DNA of 64,000 nt from Acholeplasma equifetale ATCC 29724 (GCF_000687735.1 NZ_JHXL01000002.1:1-64000), one strand, 5' to 3'. Shown: positions 37,782 through 47,462, numbered from the stretch's first letter. Numbers and translations are program-made. The notes: a model not told the origin generated them from the letters alone.

Positions 37782-39485
37782 ATGAAGTTAAGTAAGTTTA
37801 TCAACCATAAATTTTTATTATTTTTAGGGACATTCTCCAAATTAATTGAAGTTGTTTTGGAGCTTTTTTTACCTATATTTATGGGGTTAATGATTGATGA
37901 AGGTATTAAAAAGAATAATACTCAAACTGTGTATTTAATGTTATTTTTAATTCTTTTATTTGCAACACTTGGTTATTTAACAACTGTATTTGCACACTTT
38001 TTAACAGCTAAGGTATCACAAAATTATCATCATAATCTAAGATTAGCTTTATATGAAAAAGTATTAAACATGAAATATGAAGATCGTAAAAAATACTCAA
38101 CATCAAGCTTATTAAATCGACTCAACAACGATACATTACAAACATCAAATGCGCTTGCAATGACGATGCGTATTTTATCAAGAGCGCCATTTTTAATGAT
38201 TGGAAGTATTGTTGCCTTATATATAACATCACCTAATGTATCTTATGTTTCAATGATTGTTTTACCATTGACATTTGTATTTGTTTTAATACTTGTTTTA
38301 ATGTTATTACGTTTTAATCAACGTTTACAAAAAGAAATGGATCGTTCAAGTAGTTTAGTTAAAGAAACATTAGATGGCATACAAGTTATAAAGTCATTTC
38401 ATAAAGAAGAACCTACTTATAAAAACTTTAAAAATCAGAATCAACTGATTGTAAATTTACAACGTATGCTAGGTTATATTTCAACACTTGGTTCACCGGT
38501 TGTATCTTTAGTTTTAAATTTAGCATTAGTATTTATGATTTATATTTCTGCAATCGATATTAATTTAGGCTCAATGACGCAAGGCCAAGTTTTATCGATG
38601 ATTAATTATACAACACAACTTATTTTATCTATGCTAGGTATTTTAAATTTAATTATTTTATATGCTAAGGCATTTACTTCAAACGAGCGTATTAAAGAAA
38701 TTTTAAACTATGAAAATGAAAATACTTTAGTTAAAACTGAAAATTTAGATGATATTGAAACAATCGAGTTTAAAAATGTATCATTTGCTTATAAAGGTCA
38801 AAAAGAATTTTTAAAAAACATTAATTTCAAACTTACTAAAGGTCAATCATACGGTATGATTGGTTTAACAGGTAGTGGTAAATCTACGATTTTAAAAATG
38901 CTTGTTGGATTTTTAAAACCTACAGAAGGTGAGATTTTAATTAATAATCGACCAATGAGTACTTACAGTTTAAATGATATAAGACGTTTAGTTGGCTATG
39001 TTAGTCAAGAAAATTATTTATTTCAAGGAACCGTTAAAGATAATTTGAGTATGGGTTTTAATTATGAAGATGAATCAATCATTCAAGCGCTATATGATTC
39101 TGAATATCCAATGAATCAAGGTCAAATACAAAATGAAGTTAAAAAAATGGGCTTGAATTTTTCAGGTGGACAACGCCAACGTCTTAATATTGCAAGAGCC
39201 TTAACAAAAAAACCAAGTATTTTATTGTTAGATGATGCCTTAAGTAGTTTAGATAATCAAACGATTTTAAACTTAAAAAATAATTTATTAAAACATAAAG
39301 ATAGTTGGATTTTAATGATGAGTTCATCTAAATTAAGTCATATTGACTTTGTTGATGAATGGATAGTGATTTCACAAAGTGAAATTGAAACAGTTGGAAA
39401 AAAAGATGAAGTTTTGAAAACTTCACCACTAGTTCAAAAACTTTCAATAACTCAACATGAGTTAGAGGAGGTTAGCCATGTTTAG
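37782..39485 (+). CDS. ABC exporter half-transporter with degenerate ATPase site
   Basis: 567 residues. Type IV exporter layout: six membrane helices (about 1-290), then an NBD with G-L-T-G-S-G-K-S-T (Walker A), F-S-G-G-Q-R-Q-R (signature) and L-L-L-D-D-A-L-S-S-L-D (Walker B). The catalytic Glu is Asp, and the switch His is replaced in M-M-S-S-S-K-L-S. These are the marks of the non-catalytic subunit of heterodimeric exporters such as BmrC/LmrC. It overlaps the next gene by 8 nt. Multidrug or lipid export is likely; substrate unknown. Confidence 0.88.
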   Translation: MKLSKFINHKFLLFLGTFSKLIEVVLELFLPIFMGLMIDEGIKKNNTQTVYLMLFLILLFATLGYLTTVFAHFLTAKVSQNYHHNLRLALYEKVLNMKYEDRKKYSTSSLLNRLNNDTLQTSNALAMTMRILSRAPFLMIGSIVALYITSPNVSYVSMIVLPLTFVFVLILVLMLLRFNQRLQKEMDRSSSLVKETLDGIQVIKSFHKEEPTYKNFKNQNQLIVNLQRMLGYISTLGSPVVSLVLNLALVFMIYISAIDINLGSMTQGQVLSMINYTTQLILSMLGILNLIILYAKAFTSNERIKEILNYENENTLVKTENLDDIETIEFKNVSFAYKGQKEFLKNINFKLTKGQSYGMIGLTGSGKSTILKMLVGFLKPTEGEILINNRPMSTYSLNDIRRLVGYVSQENYLFQGTVKDNLSMGFNYEDESIIQALYDSEYPMNQGQIQNEVKKMGLNFSGGQRQRLNIARALTKKPSILLLDDALSSLDNQTILNLKNNLLKHKDSWILMMSSSKLSHIDFVDEWIVISQSEIETVGKKDEVLKTSPLVQKLSITQHELEEVSHV

Positions 39486-41193
39486 GTTTTTAGCAATCGC
39501 TCAAACGAATAAAGGATCAAAAAAATATATGATCCTAAATATGATTACAGCTTTGATTGGAAATGTTTCAACATTGTTATCACCATTATTTATTGGGTAT
39601 GCTGTTGAAGCGATGATCGGTAAAAATAATGTTAACTTTGAAGTTGTAACAAAATATTTAATGTTATCGGGCCTCTTATATGCCATAGGATCATTGCTTT
39701 TATGGTTATCTAATTTATTTGCAGAGTTTTATGCCATTCAAGTCACATCAAATTATAAAGAATTTATTTATAAAGAGATTTTAGAAAGCGAATACAAGGG
39801 ATTATATCCGTTATCATCAGGCGATGTCATGATGAAGTTAAGTCTACAAATGGATATGGTTTATGAAGCATTTAAATACTTTTTAGTGCACTTTATACCA
39901 GGTGTTACAACATTAATTTTTACAGTGATTATGTTATTATCATTAAATTATTTATTTGCACTCACTGTATTTTTAATGGTGCCAATACTTATATTTTATA
40001 CTCGTAAATCAACTCAAAATGTAACGAAATATTTCATGGAAACTCAACGTCTTCAAGGAAAACTTTCAGATATTGCCGAAGAAGGTTTTAGTCAATATGA
40101 ACTTTATAAAGCATATCAATATGAAAACCATGCTTATCAAAATTTTAAAAACTATGAAGTGTTACGTTTTAAAGCTAACGAAAAAAGTTATTTTTTATCA
40201 AGTTTAAATAACCCAAGTTTTAGATTAATTTCAAATATAAGTTATTTATTACTAGGTGTTTTATTTGCAATATTAAATTTAAATAATATTGAAGTTAAAG
40301 TAGGTACTTTTACTACAATCTTAGTTTATGGAACAATGTTTTTTAGACCAATTAATGAATTAAGTAACTTCACATCACAATTTTTATTAGCATCAACAGC
40401 ATATAAAAATATTAATGATTTACTATATACATTAGTTAAAGAGAGTGATGGTACTTTTGAAAAAGATATTGAAGGTAAGGTAGAATTTAAAAAAGTTAAC
40501 TTTAGTTATAAAGAAACAGAGCCACTCATTTCAAACTTTAATTTAAAAGTGAGAAAGGGTTCAAAAATAGGAATTGTTGGTAAAACTGGTGCTGGTAAAA
40601 CAACAATTGCTAATCTCTTATTAAGATTTTATAAAGTTCAAAGTGGTGAAATACTTTTAGATAATATCAATATCAATGAATATAAAAATGAGATAATTCG
40701 CCATCAAATTGGACTTATCCTTCAAAAACCTTGGTTATTTAGAGGTACAATATTTGATAATATCTCATATGGTGTTCCGAATGCGACATTAGATCAAGTC
40801 ATTGAAGCATCAAAATTAGCTGGATGTCATGACTTTATTAAAAATTTTAAAGACGGGTATGACACAGTTTATGATGATAACGATGGATTAATGAGTCAAG
40901 GACAAAAACAATTAATCACAATTGCACGTGCAATACTTTTAAACCCAAAAATTATAATTATTGATGAGGCAACAAGTTATGTTGACTCATTAATGGAGAA
41001 AGAAATTTCAGATGCATTTAAGGTTGTCATGAAAAATAAGACAACATTTATGATTGCACACCGTTTAAAAACTGTCATGGATGCTGATTGTATCATTGTT
41101 ATGGACGATGGTAAAATTAAAGAGATTGGTACACATGATGAACTTATCCAATTAAATGGATATTATAAAACATTATTCGATGCTCAGGTTTAA
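39478..41193 (+). CDS. ABC exporter half-transporter, catalytic partner
   Basis: 571 residues with six membrane helices and a complete NBD: G-K-T-G-A-G-K-T-T (Walker A), L-M-S-Q-G-Q-K-Q-L (signature with S-Q-G-Q), I-I-D-E-A-T-S-Y-V-D (Walker B with catalytic Glu) and I-A-H-R-L-K-T-V (switch His). It pairs with the degenerate subunit to give one working and one impaired ATP site. The non-standard S-Q-G-Q signature is common in this partner. Ends 11 nt before prfA, so the exporter may be cotranscribed with the release-factor genes. Confidence 0.88.
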   Translation: MFRFLAIAQTNKGSKKYMILNMITALIGNVSTLLSPLFIGYAVEAMIGKNNVNFEVVTKYLMLSGLLYAIGSLLLWLSNLFAEFYAIQVTSNYKEFIYKEILESEYKGLYPLSSGDVMMKLSLQMDMVYEAFKYFLVHFIPGVTTLIFTVIMLLSLNYLFALTVFLMVPILIFYTRKSTQNVTKYFMETQRLQGKLSDIAEEGFSQYELYKAYQYENHAYQNFKNYEVLRFKANEKSYFLSSLNNPSFRLISNISYLLLGVLFAILNLNNIEVKVGTFTTILVYGTMFFRPINELSNFTSQFLLASTAYKNINDLLYTLVKESDGTFEKDIEGKVEFKKVNFSYKETEPLISNFNLKVRKGSKIGIVGKTGAGKTTIANLLLRFYKVQSGEILLDNININEYKNEIIRHQIGLILQKPWLFRGTIFDNISYGVPNATLDQVIEASKLAGCHDFIKNFKDGYDTVYDDNDGLMSQGQKQLITIARAILLNPKIIIIDEATSYVDSLMEKEISDAFKVVMKNKTTFMIAHRLKTVMDADCIIVMDDGKIKEIGTHDELIQLNGYYKTLFDAQV

Positions 41194-41204
41194 GGAGAAT
41201 ATAT

Positions 41205-42269
41205 ATGTTAGATCGATTAAAATTAATTAAAGAACGATATGATAAAATTCAAGAAAAATTATCTTCTGGTGAATTAGAAGTTAAAGAATATACCAAACTT
41301 ATGAAAGAAGCTAGCTCTTTAGAAGATCAAGCTGAAGCGTATGTTGAACATCAAAAACTTACCAAAGAATTAAAAGATGTTGAAGAACTTATGGAATTAG
41401 AAGAAGATAATTCAATGCTTGATGTTTTAAAAGAAGAATATAAAACATTAGAACATAAGTTAAGTGATTTAGAAGAGCGTATCAAAATATTATTATTACC
41501 AAAAGATCCAAATGATGAAAAAGACGTCATTATGGAAATTAAAGGTGCTGCAGGTGGCGATGAAGCAAACATATTTGCAGGTGATTTATTTAGAATGTAT
41601 TCAAAACTTGCAGAAGCTAAAGGTTGGAAGATTTCATTAATTAATGCATCTGCTGGAACACAAGGTGGCTTTACATCCATTGAATTCCAAATTTCAGGTA
41701 AAAATGTTTATTCATACTTAAAATATGAATCTGGGGTACATCGTGTACAAAGAGTACCAGCAACAGAATCTCAAGGTAGAGTTCATACATCAACAGCAGT
41801 TGTCTTAGTATTACCTGAACAAGACGAAATTGAATATGATGTTAAATGGGAAGATATTCGTTTTGACACATTTAACTCATCAGGTGCAGGTGGACAAAGT
41901 GTCAATACAACATATAGTGCAGTTCGTTTAACACATATCCCAACAGGTATAGTTGTTCAATCTCAAGAAGAACGAAGTCAACATGAAAATAAAGAGCGCG
42001 CCTATAAATTATTAGTCACAAGAATTTATGATAAACTTTTACAAGAGCAACTAGAAAAAGAAGGTGCTAACCGTAAAGCATTGGCTGGGCGTGGTGAAAG
42101 AAGTGAAAAAATACGAACATATAACTATCCACAGAATCGTGTTACAGATCATCGAATTGGATTGACACTCAATAGATTAGATGCCATTATGGAAGGGCGC
42201 ATTGATCTAATTATTGATCCACTAATTAATGAGTTTCAAAAACAACTCTTACAAGGAGAAGAATCTTGA
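41205..42269 (+). CDS. prfA: Peptide chain release factor 1
   Basis: 354 residues. The G-G-Q loop (S-S-G-A-G-G-Q-S-V-N-T) catalyses peptide release, and R-V-P-A-T-E-S carries the P-A-T tripeptide that makes it RF1, reading UAA and UAG. Since UGA also ends genes here, an RF2 gene must lie outside the window. Good AAGGAG site. Followed by prmC, which methylates the GGQ glutamine, with a 4-nt TTGA overlap. Confidence 0.97.
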   Translation: MLDRLKLIKERYDKIQEKLSSGELEVKEYTKLMKEASSLEDQAEAYVEHQKLTKELKDVEELMELEEDNSMLDVLKEEYKTLEHKLSDLEERIKILLLPKDPNDEKDVIMEIKGAAGGDEANIFAGDLFRMYSKLAEAKGWKISLINASAGTQGGFTSIEFQISGKNVYSYLKYESGVHRVQRVPATESQGRVHTSTAVVLVLPEQDEIEYDVKWEDIRFDTFNSSGAGGQSVNTTYSAVRLTHIPTGIVVQSQEERSQHENKERAYKLLVTRIYDKLLQEQLEKEGANRKALAGRGERSEKIRTYNYPQNRVTDHRIGLTLNRLDAIMEGRIDLIIDPLINEFQKQLLQGEES

Positions 42270-43120
42270 CATACCAAGAATTAATTAAAACCTATAGTAA
42301 ACTTGCTATAGAAAATGGATTGGAAGATGAAGCCGTAAAATGGTTAGTCTTAGAATTATCAGATTTGACTAACACAGAATTTTATCTAAACCAAAAGACA
42401 ACAATTGAATCTAAAAAATTAGAAGAAATTAAAGAAAAATTAGAATTATATATATATAAACAAATTCCAATTCAACATATTTTAGGTTTCTCATACTTTT
42501 TTGGATATAAGTTTATCGTAAATGATGATGTTTTAATCCCAAGAAGAGAAACTGAGGAATTAACTGAAGAAGTTTTATATCTATATGATGAATATTTTAG
42601 TGAAAAAAAGATTGATGTACTAGATTTAGGTACAGGTAGTGGTGCAATTGCAATCACACTAGCCAAAGAAGAGCCAAACATGAATGTTGTTGCATCAGAT
42701 ATATCACTAGATGCATTAAAAGTAGCTAAGGAAAATAGTTTAGTATTAGAAGCAAATGTCAAATTTATTCAATCGGATTGGTTTAAACAAATTGAGGGTA
42801 AGTTTGATATTATCGTTGCAAATCCTCCATATATCCCAGAAAGCGAAGAAGTTGGGATTACTGTTCAAAAAGAACCAAATATCGCCTTATATGGTGGAAA
42901 AACAGGTGTTGAACCATACGAAATTATATTAAGTTCAGCAAAAGAATATATGAAAGATTTCTCAATTATTGCATTTGAGCATGGGTATCAGCAAAGTGAG
43001 GCTATAAAGCATATCGCATTAAAGTATTTTAATGATGCAAAGATTATTCAAAAGAAGGATATGCAACAAAAAGATCGTATGACCTTTGTTGTTGTCGGTA
43101 GCAAAAATGGACAAAAATAA
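42266..43120 (+). CDS. prmC: Release-factor glutamine methyltransferase
   Basis: 284 residues, TTG start at 42266 after an AAGGAGAAG site and overlapping the prfA stop. Motifs: D-L-G-T-G-S-G-A-I-A-I (SAM binding) and V-A-N-P-P-Y-I-P (catalytic N-P-P-Y). It methylates Gln of the GGQ loop of release factors. Gene order prfA-prmC-tsaC is as in Bacillus. Confidence 0.95.
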   Translation: MTYQELIKTYSKLAIENGLEDEAVKWLVLELSDLTNTEFYLNQKTTIESKKLEEIKEKLELYIYKQIPIQHILGFSYFFGYKFIVNDDVLIPRRETEELTEEVLYLYDEYFSEKKIDVLDLGTGSGAIAITLAKEEPNMNVVASDISLDALKVAKENSLVLEANVKFIQSDWFKQIEGKFDIIVANPPYIPESEEVGITVQKEPNIALYGGKTGVEPYEIILSSAKEYMKDFSIIAFEHGYQQSEAIKHIALKYFNDAKIIQKKDMQQKDRMTFVVVGSKNGQK

Positions 43121-43661
43121 AATACTCATTTTCCCAACCGATACCGTTTATGGTATTGGTACACACTTTTTAAATCACGAAGGTGTAAAAAAAATATATG
43201 AAATTAAAGGCAGAGATTTTAATAAACCACTTCAAATTTTAGTAAGTAGTTTAGACCAAGTGAAAGACTTTGTTGAATTAAGTGAAGAAGCATATAAACT
43301 TGCGCAAGCTTATTGGCCTGGTGCTTTAACAATTATCGTTTCAGCTAATGAAAAGTTTTATCAGTTAACAGGTGATAAAACAATTGGACTTCGTATGCCA
43401 AATCACCCAAAAGCAATCCAAATACTTAATCAATATGGCCCAATGAAGACAACTTCTGTCAATCAAAGTGGTGAACCACCAATGAATGATTATCAAGCTA
43501 TTTATGATAAGTATCATCATTTAGTTGATGAAATCTATACTAATGAAGAACCGATGAGCGAAGTATCATCAACCGTGATAAATCTTGCCAAAAATCCGTA
43601 TGAAATTATAAGAATTGGCAACATTTCCGTTGAAGACATAAAAAAAACTCTATCCAAATGA
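43107..43661 (+). CDS. tsaC: Threonylcarbamoyl-AMP synthase (Sua5/YciO/YrdC family)
   Basis: 184 residues from the ATG at 43107, overlapping prmC by 14 nt. A longer frame from a TTG at 43086 is possible but lacks a binding site. P-T-D-T-V-Y-G-I-G, K-G-R-x-x-N-K-P-L-Q-I-L, W-P-G-A-L-T-I-I and L-R-M-P-N-H are the family motifs; short TsaC-like form without the Sua5 tail. Makes the t6A modification of ANN-decoding tRNAs. Its last codons and stop form part of a terminator hairpin. Confidence 0.92.
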   Translation: MDKNKILIFPTDTVYGIGTHFLNHEGVKKIYEIKGRDFNKPLQILVSSLDQVKDFVELSEEAYKLAQAYWPGALTIIVSANEKFYQLTGDKTIGLRMPNHPKAIQILNQYGPMKTTSVNQSGEPPMNDYQAIYDKYHHLVDEIYTNEEPMSEVSSTVINLAKNPYEIIRIGNISVEDIKKTLSK

Positions 43662-43670
43662 GTTTTTTTT
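43641..43670 (+). terminator. Terminator overlapping the tsaC stop codon
   Basis: AAAAAAACTC (43641-43650) pairs with GAGTTTTTTT (43660-43669), followed by T. The 5' arm is tsaC coding sequence, and the TGA stop (43659-43661) lies at the loop/3'-arm junction. Confidence 0.85.
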
Positions 43671-43689
43671 ATGCATATTATCATGGATA

Positions 43690-43698
43690 TGATAAAAT
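43690..43698 (+). promoter_or_regulatory. Extended -10 promoter for typA
   Basis: TGATAAAAT with TAAAAT at 43693-43698, 32 nt before the typA ATG. It lies within a spurious upstream extension of the typA frame. Confidence 0.65.
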
Positions 43699-43729
43699 AA
43701 TTAAGGCTTTAAAAAAAGAAGGTAAAAAA

Positions 43730-45538
43730 ATGAAAATAAGAAATGTTGCAATTATTGCACACGTAGACCATGGAAAGACTACATTGGTTGACCAAATTAT
43801 TCGTCAATCAAAAATTAAAGATAATGTGAAAATTAGTTCTATGGACTCAAATGAAATTGAACAAGAACGTGGTATCACGATTCTTGCAAAAGCTACATCT
43901 GTCACATATGGTGATTATCGAATTAATATTTTAGATACTCCAGGTCATGCTGACTTTGGTGGCGAAGTAGAGCGTATTATGCGTTTAGTGGATGGTGTCA
44001 TTTTATTAGTTGATGCTAAAGATGGTGTTATGCCTCAAACAAAATTTGTTTTAAGAAAAGCTTTAGAAGCAGATCTAAAACCAATTGTTGTTATTAATAA
44101 AATGGATAGACCGTTTGCTGATCCAAGACGTGTTGTAAACCAAGTCTTTGATTTATTTATTGATTTAGGCGCTAGTGAAGAACAATTAGAATTCCCAATT
44201 ATTTATGCATCAGGTTTATCAGGATTAGCATCACTTACAGAAGACATTAGTGAAGTTTCAGATATGAAAGCTTTATTGGATACAATCGTAAACTATATAC
44301 CAGGTCCTAAAATAGAAGATGGTATCTTATTATTCCAACCATCACTTATTGATTATAACGACTTTGTTGGTCGTATGGGTATCGGTAAAGTATTTCGTGG
44401 AACAATTCATGTGAATGATATGGCGAAAGTTATTCGTTCAGATGGATCTACTGAAAACTTTAGAATTCAAAAATTATATAGATATAATGGATTTTCTAAA
44501 GAAGAAATTAGCGAAGCACATTCAGGCGATATTGTTGCCTTAGCGGGATTATCAGATATTCATGTTGGTGATACAATTACTGAAATTAATTCAACTGAAA
44601 CGTTACCGTTAATTCATGTTGATGAACCTACCGTTCAAATGATGTTTTTAACGAATAATTCACCATTTGCTGGTAAAGAAGGTAAGTTTGTCACACCTAC
44701 GAAACTTGAAGAACGCTTAATGAAAGAAACATTAAAAGACGTTTCTTTAAAAGTTGTTCGTAAACAAGGTGAAGAAGCATGGTTAGTTTCAGGTCGTGGT
44801 GAATTACACTTAAGTATTTTAATCGAAACAATGCGCCGTGAAGGATTTGAGTTTTTAGTTTCACGTCCTAAAGTTATTTTAAAAGAAAATGATGGTGTTT
44901 TATCAGAGCCATATGAAGAAGTTACAGCAGATGTTCCAAATGAGCATGTAGGAAGTGCGATGGAACTATTAGGTAGCAAAAAGGGTAGATTAATTAAAAT
45001 CGAAAATGGCATGAATGAAACAAGATTAGTCTATCATATGCCAAGCCGTGGATTAATAGGTTTTATGACTGACTTTTTAACAGTCACTAAAGGATTTGGT
45101 GTATTATCTCATATCTTTTTAGGTTATGAACCTTATATTCAAGATTTAAGTTTAAGTCGTAAACGTGGTGCAATGATTTCAATGTCTGAAGGTTATACAA
45201 CAGCATATGCATTATTTCATTTAGAAGATCGTGGAGATTTCTTTGTTGAACCTAGAGAACACGTTTATGAAGGTATGATTGTTGGTATTAACAATAAAGA
45301 AACTGATATGGTTGTTAATGTTGTTCAAGAGAAAAAGTTAACGAATATGCGTTCTGCAACTAAAGACCAAACAGTTGTTTTAAAGCGTCCTATTGAAATG
45401 AGTTTAGAAGCCTGCTTAGATTTTATTGATGATGATGAGTATGTTGAAGTAACGCCAAAAAGCATACGTCTTCGTAAAATTTATTTAAAAGCAATTGATC
45501 GAAAAAGACAAAATAAAATAGATTCAATGGCTGAATAA
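43730..45538 (+). CDS. typA: GTPase TypA/BipA
   Basis: 602 residues from the ATG at 43730 after an AAGAAGG site. The frame stays open back to 43658, but that stretch contains the promoter and overlaps the tsaC terminator. EF-G-like G domain ([27 protein letters not shown]) with the BipA-specific C-terminal domain. A ribosome-associated GTPase that aids 50S assembly and stress growth. Monocistronic. Confidence 0.96.
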   Translation: MKIRNVAIIAHVDHGKTTLVDQIIRQSKIKDNVKISSMDSNEIEQERGITILAKATSVTYGDYRINILDTPGHADFGGEVERIMRLVDGVILLVDAKDGVMPQTKFVLRKALEADLKPIVVINKMDRPFADPRRVVNQVFDLFIDLGASEEQLEFPIIYASGLSGLASLTEDISEVSDMKALLDTIVNYIPGPKIEDGILLFQPSLIDYNDFVGRMGIGKVFRGTIHVNDMAKVIRSDGSTENFRIQKLYRYNGFSKEEISEAHSGDIVALAGLSDIHVGDTITEINSTETLPLIHVDEPTVQMMFLTNNSPFAGKEGKFVTPTKLEERLMKETLKDVSLKVVRKQGEEAWLVSGRGELHLSILIETMRREGFEFLVSRPKVILKENDGVLSEPYEEVTADVPNEHVGSAMELLGSKKGRLIKIENGMNETRLVYHMPSRGLIGFMTDFLTVTKGFGVLSHIFLGYEPYIQDLSLSRKRGAMISMSEGYTTAYALFHLEDRGDFFVEPREHVYEGMIVGINNKETDMVVNVVQEKKLTNMRSATKDQTVVLKRPIEMSLEACLDFIDDDEYVEVTPKSIRLRKIYLKAIDRKRQNKIDSMAE

Positions 45539-45554
45539 GAATTAACTTTATTTA

Positions 45555-45563
45555 TGATATAAT
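45555..45563 (+). promoter_or_regulatory. Extended -10 promoter for rpiB-upp-DUF1146
   Basis: TGATATAAT with TATAAT at 45558-45563, 25 nt before rpiB. Confidence 0.65.
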
Positions 45564-45587
45564 AAATAAAAGAAAGGCGGATAAAAG

Positions 45588-46031
45588 ATGAAAATAGGTA
45601 TAGGATCTGATCACGCAGGTTTCAATTTAAAGAAATCTCTAATAGGATTTTTAACTGAAAAAGGACATGAAGTTGTTGATTATGGTACTTTTTCAGTTGA
45701 TCGAGTTGATTATCCTGATTATGCATTAATCGTATCAAAACATGTCGTGAAACAAGATGTTGAATTTGGTATTTTAATTTGTGGTACAGGTATTGGTATG
45801 AGTATTGCAGCAAATAAGGTAAGAGGTATTCGTGCTGCTTTAGTTTATGATGAATTAACTGCAAGACTTGCTAAAGAGCATAACCATGCAAATATTATTT
45901 GTATTGGTGAACGTACAACACCATTAGAAGAAGCTAAATTAATTGTTGATACATTCATTAAAGCACATCGTGAGTCTCGTCATGAAACGCGTATAGAAAA
46001 AATTGCTGAGATTGAAAAGGTAAAAAACTAA
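45588..46031 (+). CDS. rpiB: Ribose-5-phosphate isomerase B
   Basis: 147 residues. G-S-D-H-A-G near the N terminus, [14 protein letters not shown] with the catalytic Cys, and [10 protein letters not shown]. Interconverts ribose-5-P and ribulose-5-P, linking the pentose pathway to nucleotide synthesis. Its stop overlaps the upp start by one base, fitting a joint role in PRPP and pyrimidine salvage. Confidence 0.95.
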   Translation: MKIGIGSDHAGFNLKKSLIGFLTEKGHEVVDYGTFSVDRVDYPDYALIVSKHVVKQDVEFGILICGTGIGMSIAANKVRGIRAALVYDELTARLAKEHNHANIICIGERTTPLEEAKLIVDTFIKAHRESRHETRIEKIAEIEKVKN

Positions 46032-46657
46032 TGAAAAAACTTGTAGTCTTGAAACATCCTTTAATTGATCACAAAATGTCAATTATTCGTGATAAAAATA
46101 CACCAACAAAAACATTTAGAGAAAGTGTTGGTGAAGTTGGTGCATTAATCACTTATGAAATGACAAAAGATTTAGAGTTGGTTCCAAAAGAAATAGAAAC
46201 ACCTCTAACAAAAATGACAGCTTATCAATTAAAAAAAGATGTGGTTATTATTCCAATTCTTAGAGCTGGATTAGGGATGGTAGAAAGTATTCATAATATT
46301 ATACCATCAGCTAAAATAGGTCATATTGGTGTTTATCGAGACGAGAATACGTTAGAACCTATTGCATACTATGCAAAGTTTCCTAACGAAATAAAAAGTG
46401 GCGTTGTTATTGTTGTTGACCCGATGTTAGCTACAGGAGGTTCTGCAAGTTACGCTATTAAAGTATTAAAAGAAAAAGGTGCAACAGACGTTCGTTTCGT
46501 AGGTTTAGTTGGATGTCCTGAAGGTGTTAATCGTCTTCAACATGAACATCCTGATGTACCAATATATCTTGCTGCAATGGATGAAAAACTTAATGAGGAT
46601 GGCTACATTGTTCCTGGATTGGGCGACTGTGGCGATCGATTATTTGGTACTAAATAA
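46031..46657 (+). CDS. upp: Uracil phosphoribosyltransferase
   Basis: 208 residues, the normal length. R-A-G-L-G-M (PP loop), [12 protein letters not shown] (PRPP loop) and the C-terminal [10 protein letters not shown] uracil-binding motif. Converts uracil and PRPP to UMP, a salvage route that fits the nucleoside importer and secreted nuclease. Overlaps its neighbours by one base on both sides. Confidence 0.97.
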   Translation: MKKLVVLKHPLIDHKMSIIRDKNTPTKTFRESVGEVGALITYEMTKDLELVPKEIETPLTKMTAYQLKKDVVIIPILRAGLGMVESIHNIIPSAKIGHIGVYRDENTLEPIAYYAKFPNEIKSGVVIVVDPMLATGGSASYAIKVLKEKGATDVRFVGLVGCPEGVNRLQHEHPDVPIYLAAMDEKLNEDGYIVPGLGDCGDRLFGTK

Positions 46658-46872
46658 TGTTTGATATATTTATTTACGTAGTATTTTGGACAGTATTTGC
46701 AGCAGGTTTTGTTGTAACATTTAGAATCTTACAATCAATCGAAATTGAACGTATATTTAAAAAATACCGCCTATTTGAAATTAAGGCGGCATATCTAATC
46801 ATAAGTATTTTAGTTGGGTATTTACTCGCTAAATTCTTAATCGATGTGATTCATATTTTCCCATGGAACTAA
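46657..46872 (+). CDS. DUF1146 small membrane protein (YwzB-like)
   Basis: 71 residues with two membrane helices separated by a charged loop (I-E-I-E-R-I-F-K-K). In Firmicutes DUF1146 proteins lie near upp and the ATP synthase genes; here the gene directly follows upp. Function unknown. The last 36 nt overlap the 3' end of the convergent YigZ gene, and the stop codon sits in a terminator stem. Confidence 0.75.
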   Translation: MFDIFIYVVFWTVFAAGFVVTFRILQSIEIERIFKKYRLFEIKAAYLIISILVGYLLAKFLIDVIHIFPWN

Positions 46873-47445
46873 TATTTCTTTAGTTCCATTTTCTTTTATG
46901 TCTTTGAATAAATATCGATATTTATCAAGCATAGACTCATCATCGAAAAATCTTAAATCATAGATAACATCTTCTAAGAATTCTTTTTGAATAATGTAGT
47001 CATTAAAGAATGTATCAATATCATGTATTTTGTCATAAGTAAATTTAACTTGATATAAATGAGCTTTTTTTAAAATAGAATATTTTCCAAGTTTTAAAGC
47101 TTCTTTGGCAGATTTTGCATATGCACGTATTAAACCACCAGCACCAAGTTTAATGCCACCAAAATATCTAACAACAACTGCAAATACATTTTTCACTTGA
47201 AATTGATTTAACATTTCTAAAATTGGGACACCTGCAGTACCAGAAGGTTCACCATCATCATTTGAACCTTGAGTATCTTTAAATACATATGCAGTACAAT
47301 AATGGGTTGCTTTTGGATATCGCTTTTTTATTTGTTTTAAGATTTCAGACATTTCATCAAGAGAATTGATAGGTGTTAATATGGTAATAAATTCTGAACG
47401 CTCTATAACAATCTCATTTTCAACAGTCTCATTTAAATATATCAT
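46837..47445 (-). CDS. YigZ/IMPACT family protein (UPF0029)
   Basis: 202 residues from the ATG whose complement is 47443-47445, six nt after AGGTG. A GTG at 47454 lies in that site. The conserved core A-Y-V-F-K-D-T-Q-G-S-N-D-D-G-E-P-S-G-T-A-G and R-Y-F-G-G-I-K-L-G-A-G-G-L-I-R-A-Y identifies the IMPACT domain, with a second ferredoxin-like domain at the C terminus. Members are linked to translation control, but the bacterial role is unclear. Convergent with the upp operon and overlapping it. Confidence 0.92.
   Translation of the reverse strand: MIYLNETVENEIVIERSEFITILTPINSLDEMSEILKQIKKRYPKATHYCTAYVFKDTQGSNDDGEPSGTAGVPILEMLNQFQVKNVFAVVVRYFGGIKLGAGGLIRAYAKSAKEALKLGKYSILKKAHLYQVKFTYDKIHDIDTFFNDYIIQKEFLEDVIYDLRFFDDESMLDKYRYLFKDIKENGTKEILVPWENMNHID
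46863..46897 (+). terminator. Terminator of the rpiB-upp-DUF1146 operon inside the opposite gene
   Basis: A perfect 10-bp stem ATGGAACTAA (46863-46872) with TTAGTTCCAT (46880-46889), then TTTTCTTTT. The 5' arm contains the DUF1146 stop, and the whole element lies within the YigZ coding sequence. There is no T run on the other strand. Confidence 0.85.
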
Positions 47446-47462
47446 AAAATTCACCTAAAATT

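Noticed and set aside
37782-39485. A broken exporter subunit because of missing catalytic residues
   Set aside because: A degenerate ATP site in one subunit is normal for heterodimeric exporters, and the partner gene is complete.
43658-43729. A longer typA product starting at 43658
   Set aside because: The extra 24 codons run through the typA promoter and the tsaC terminator, and the ATG at 43730 has the ribosome binding site.
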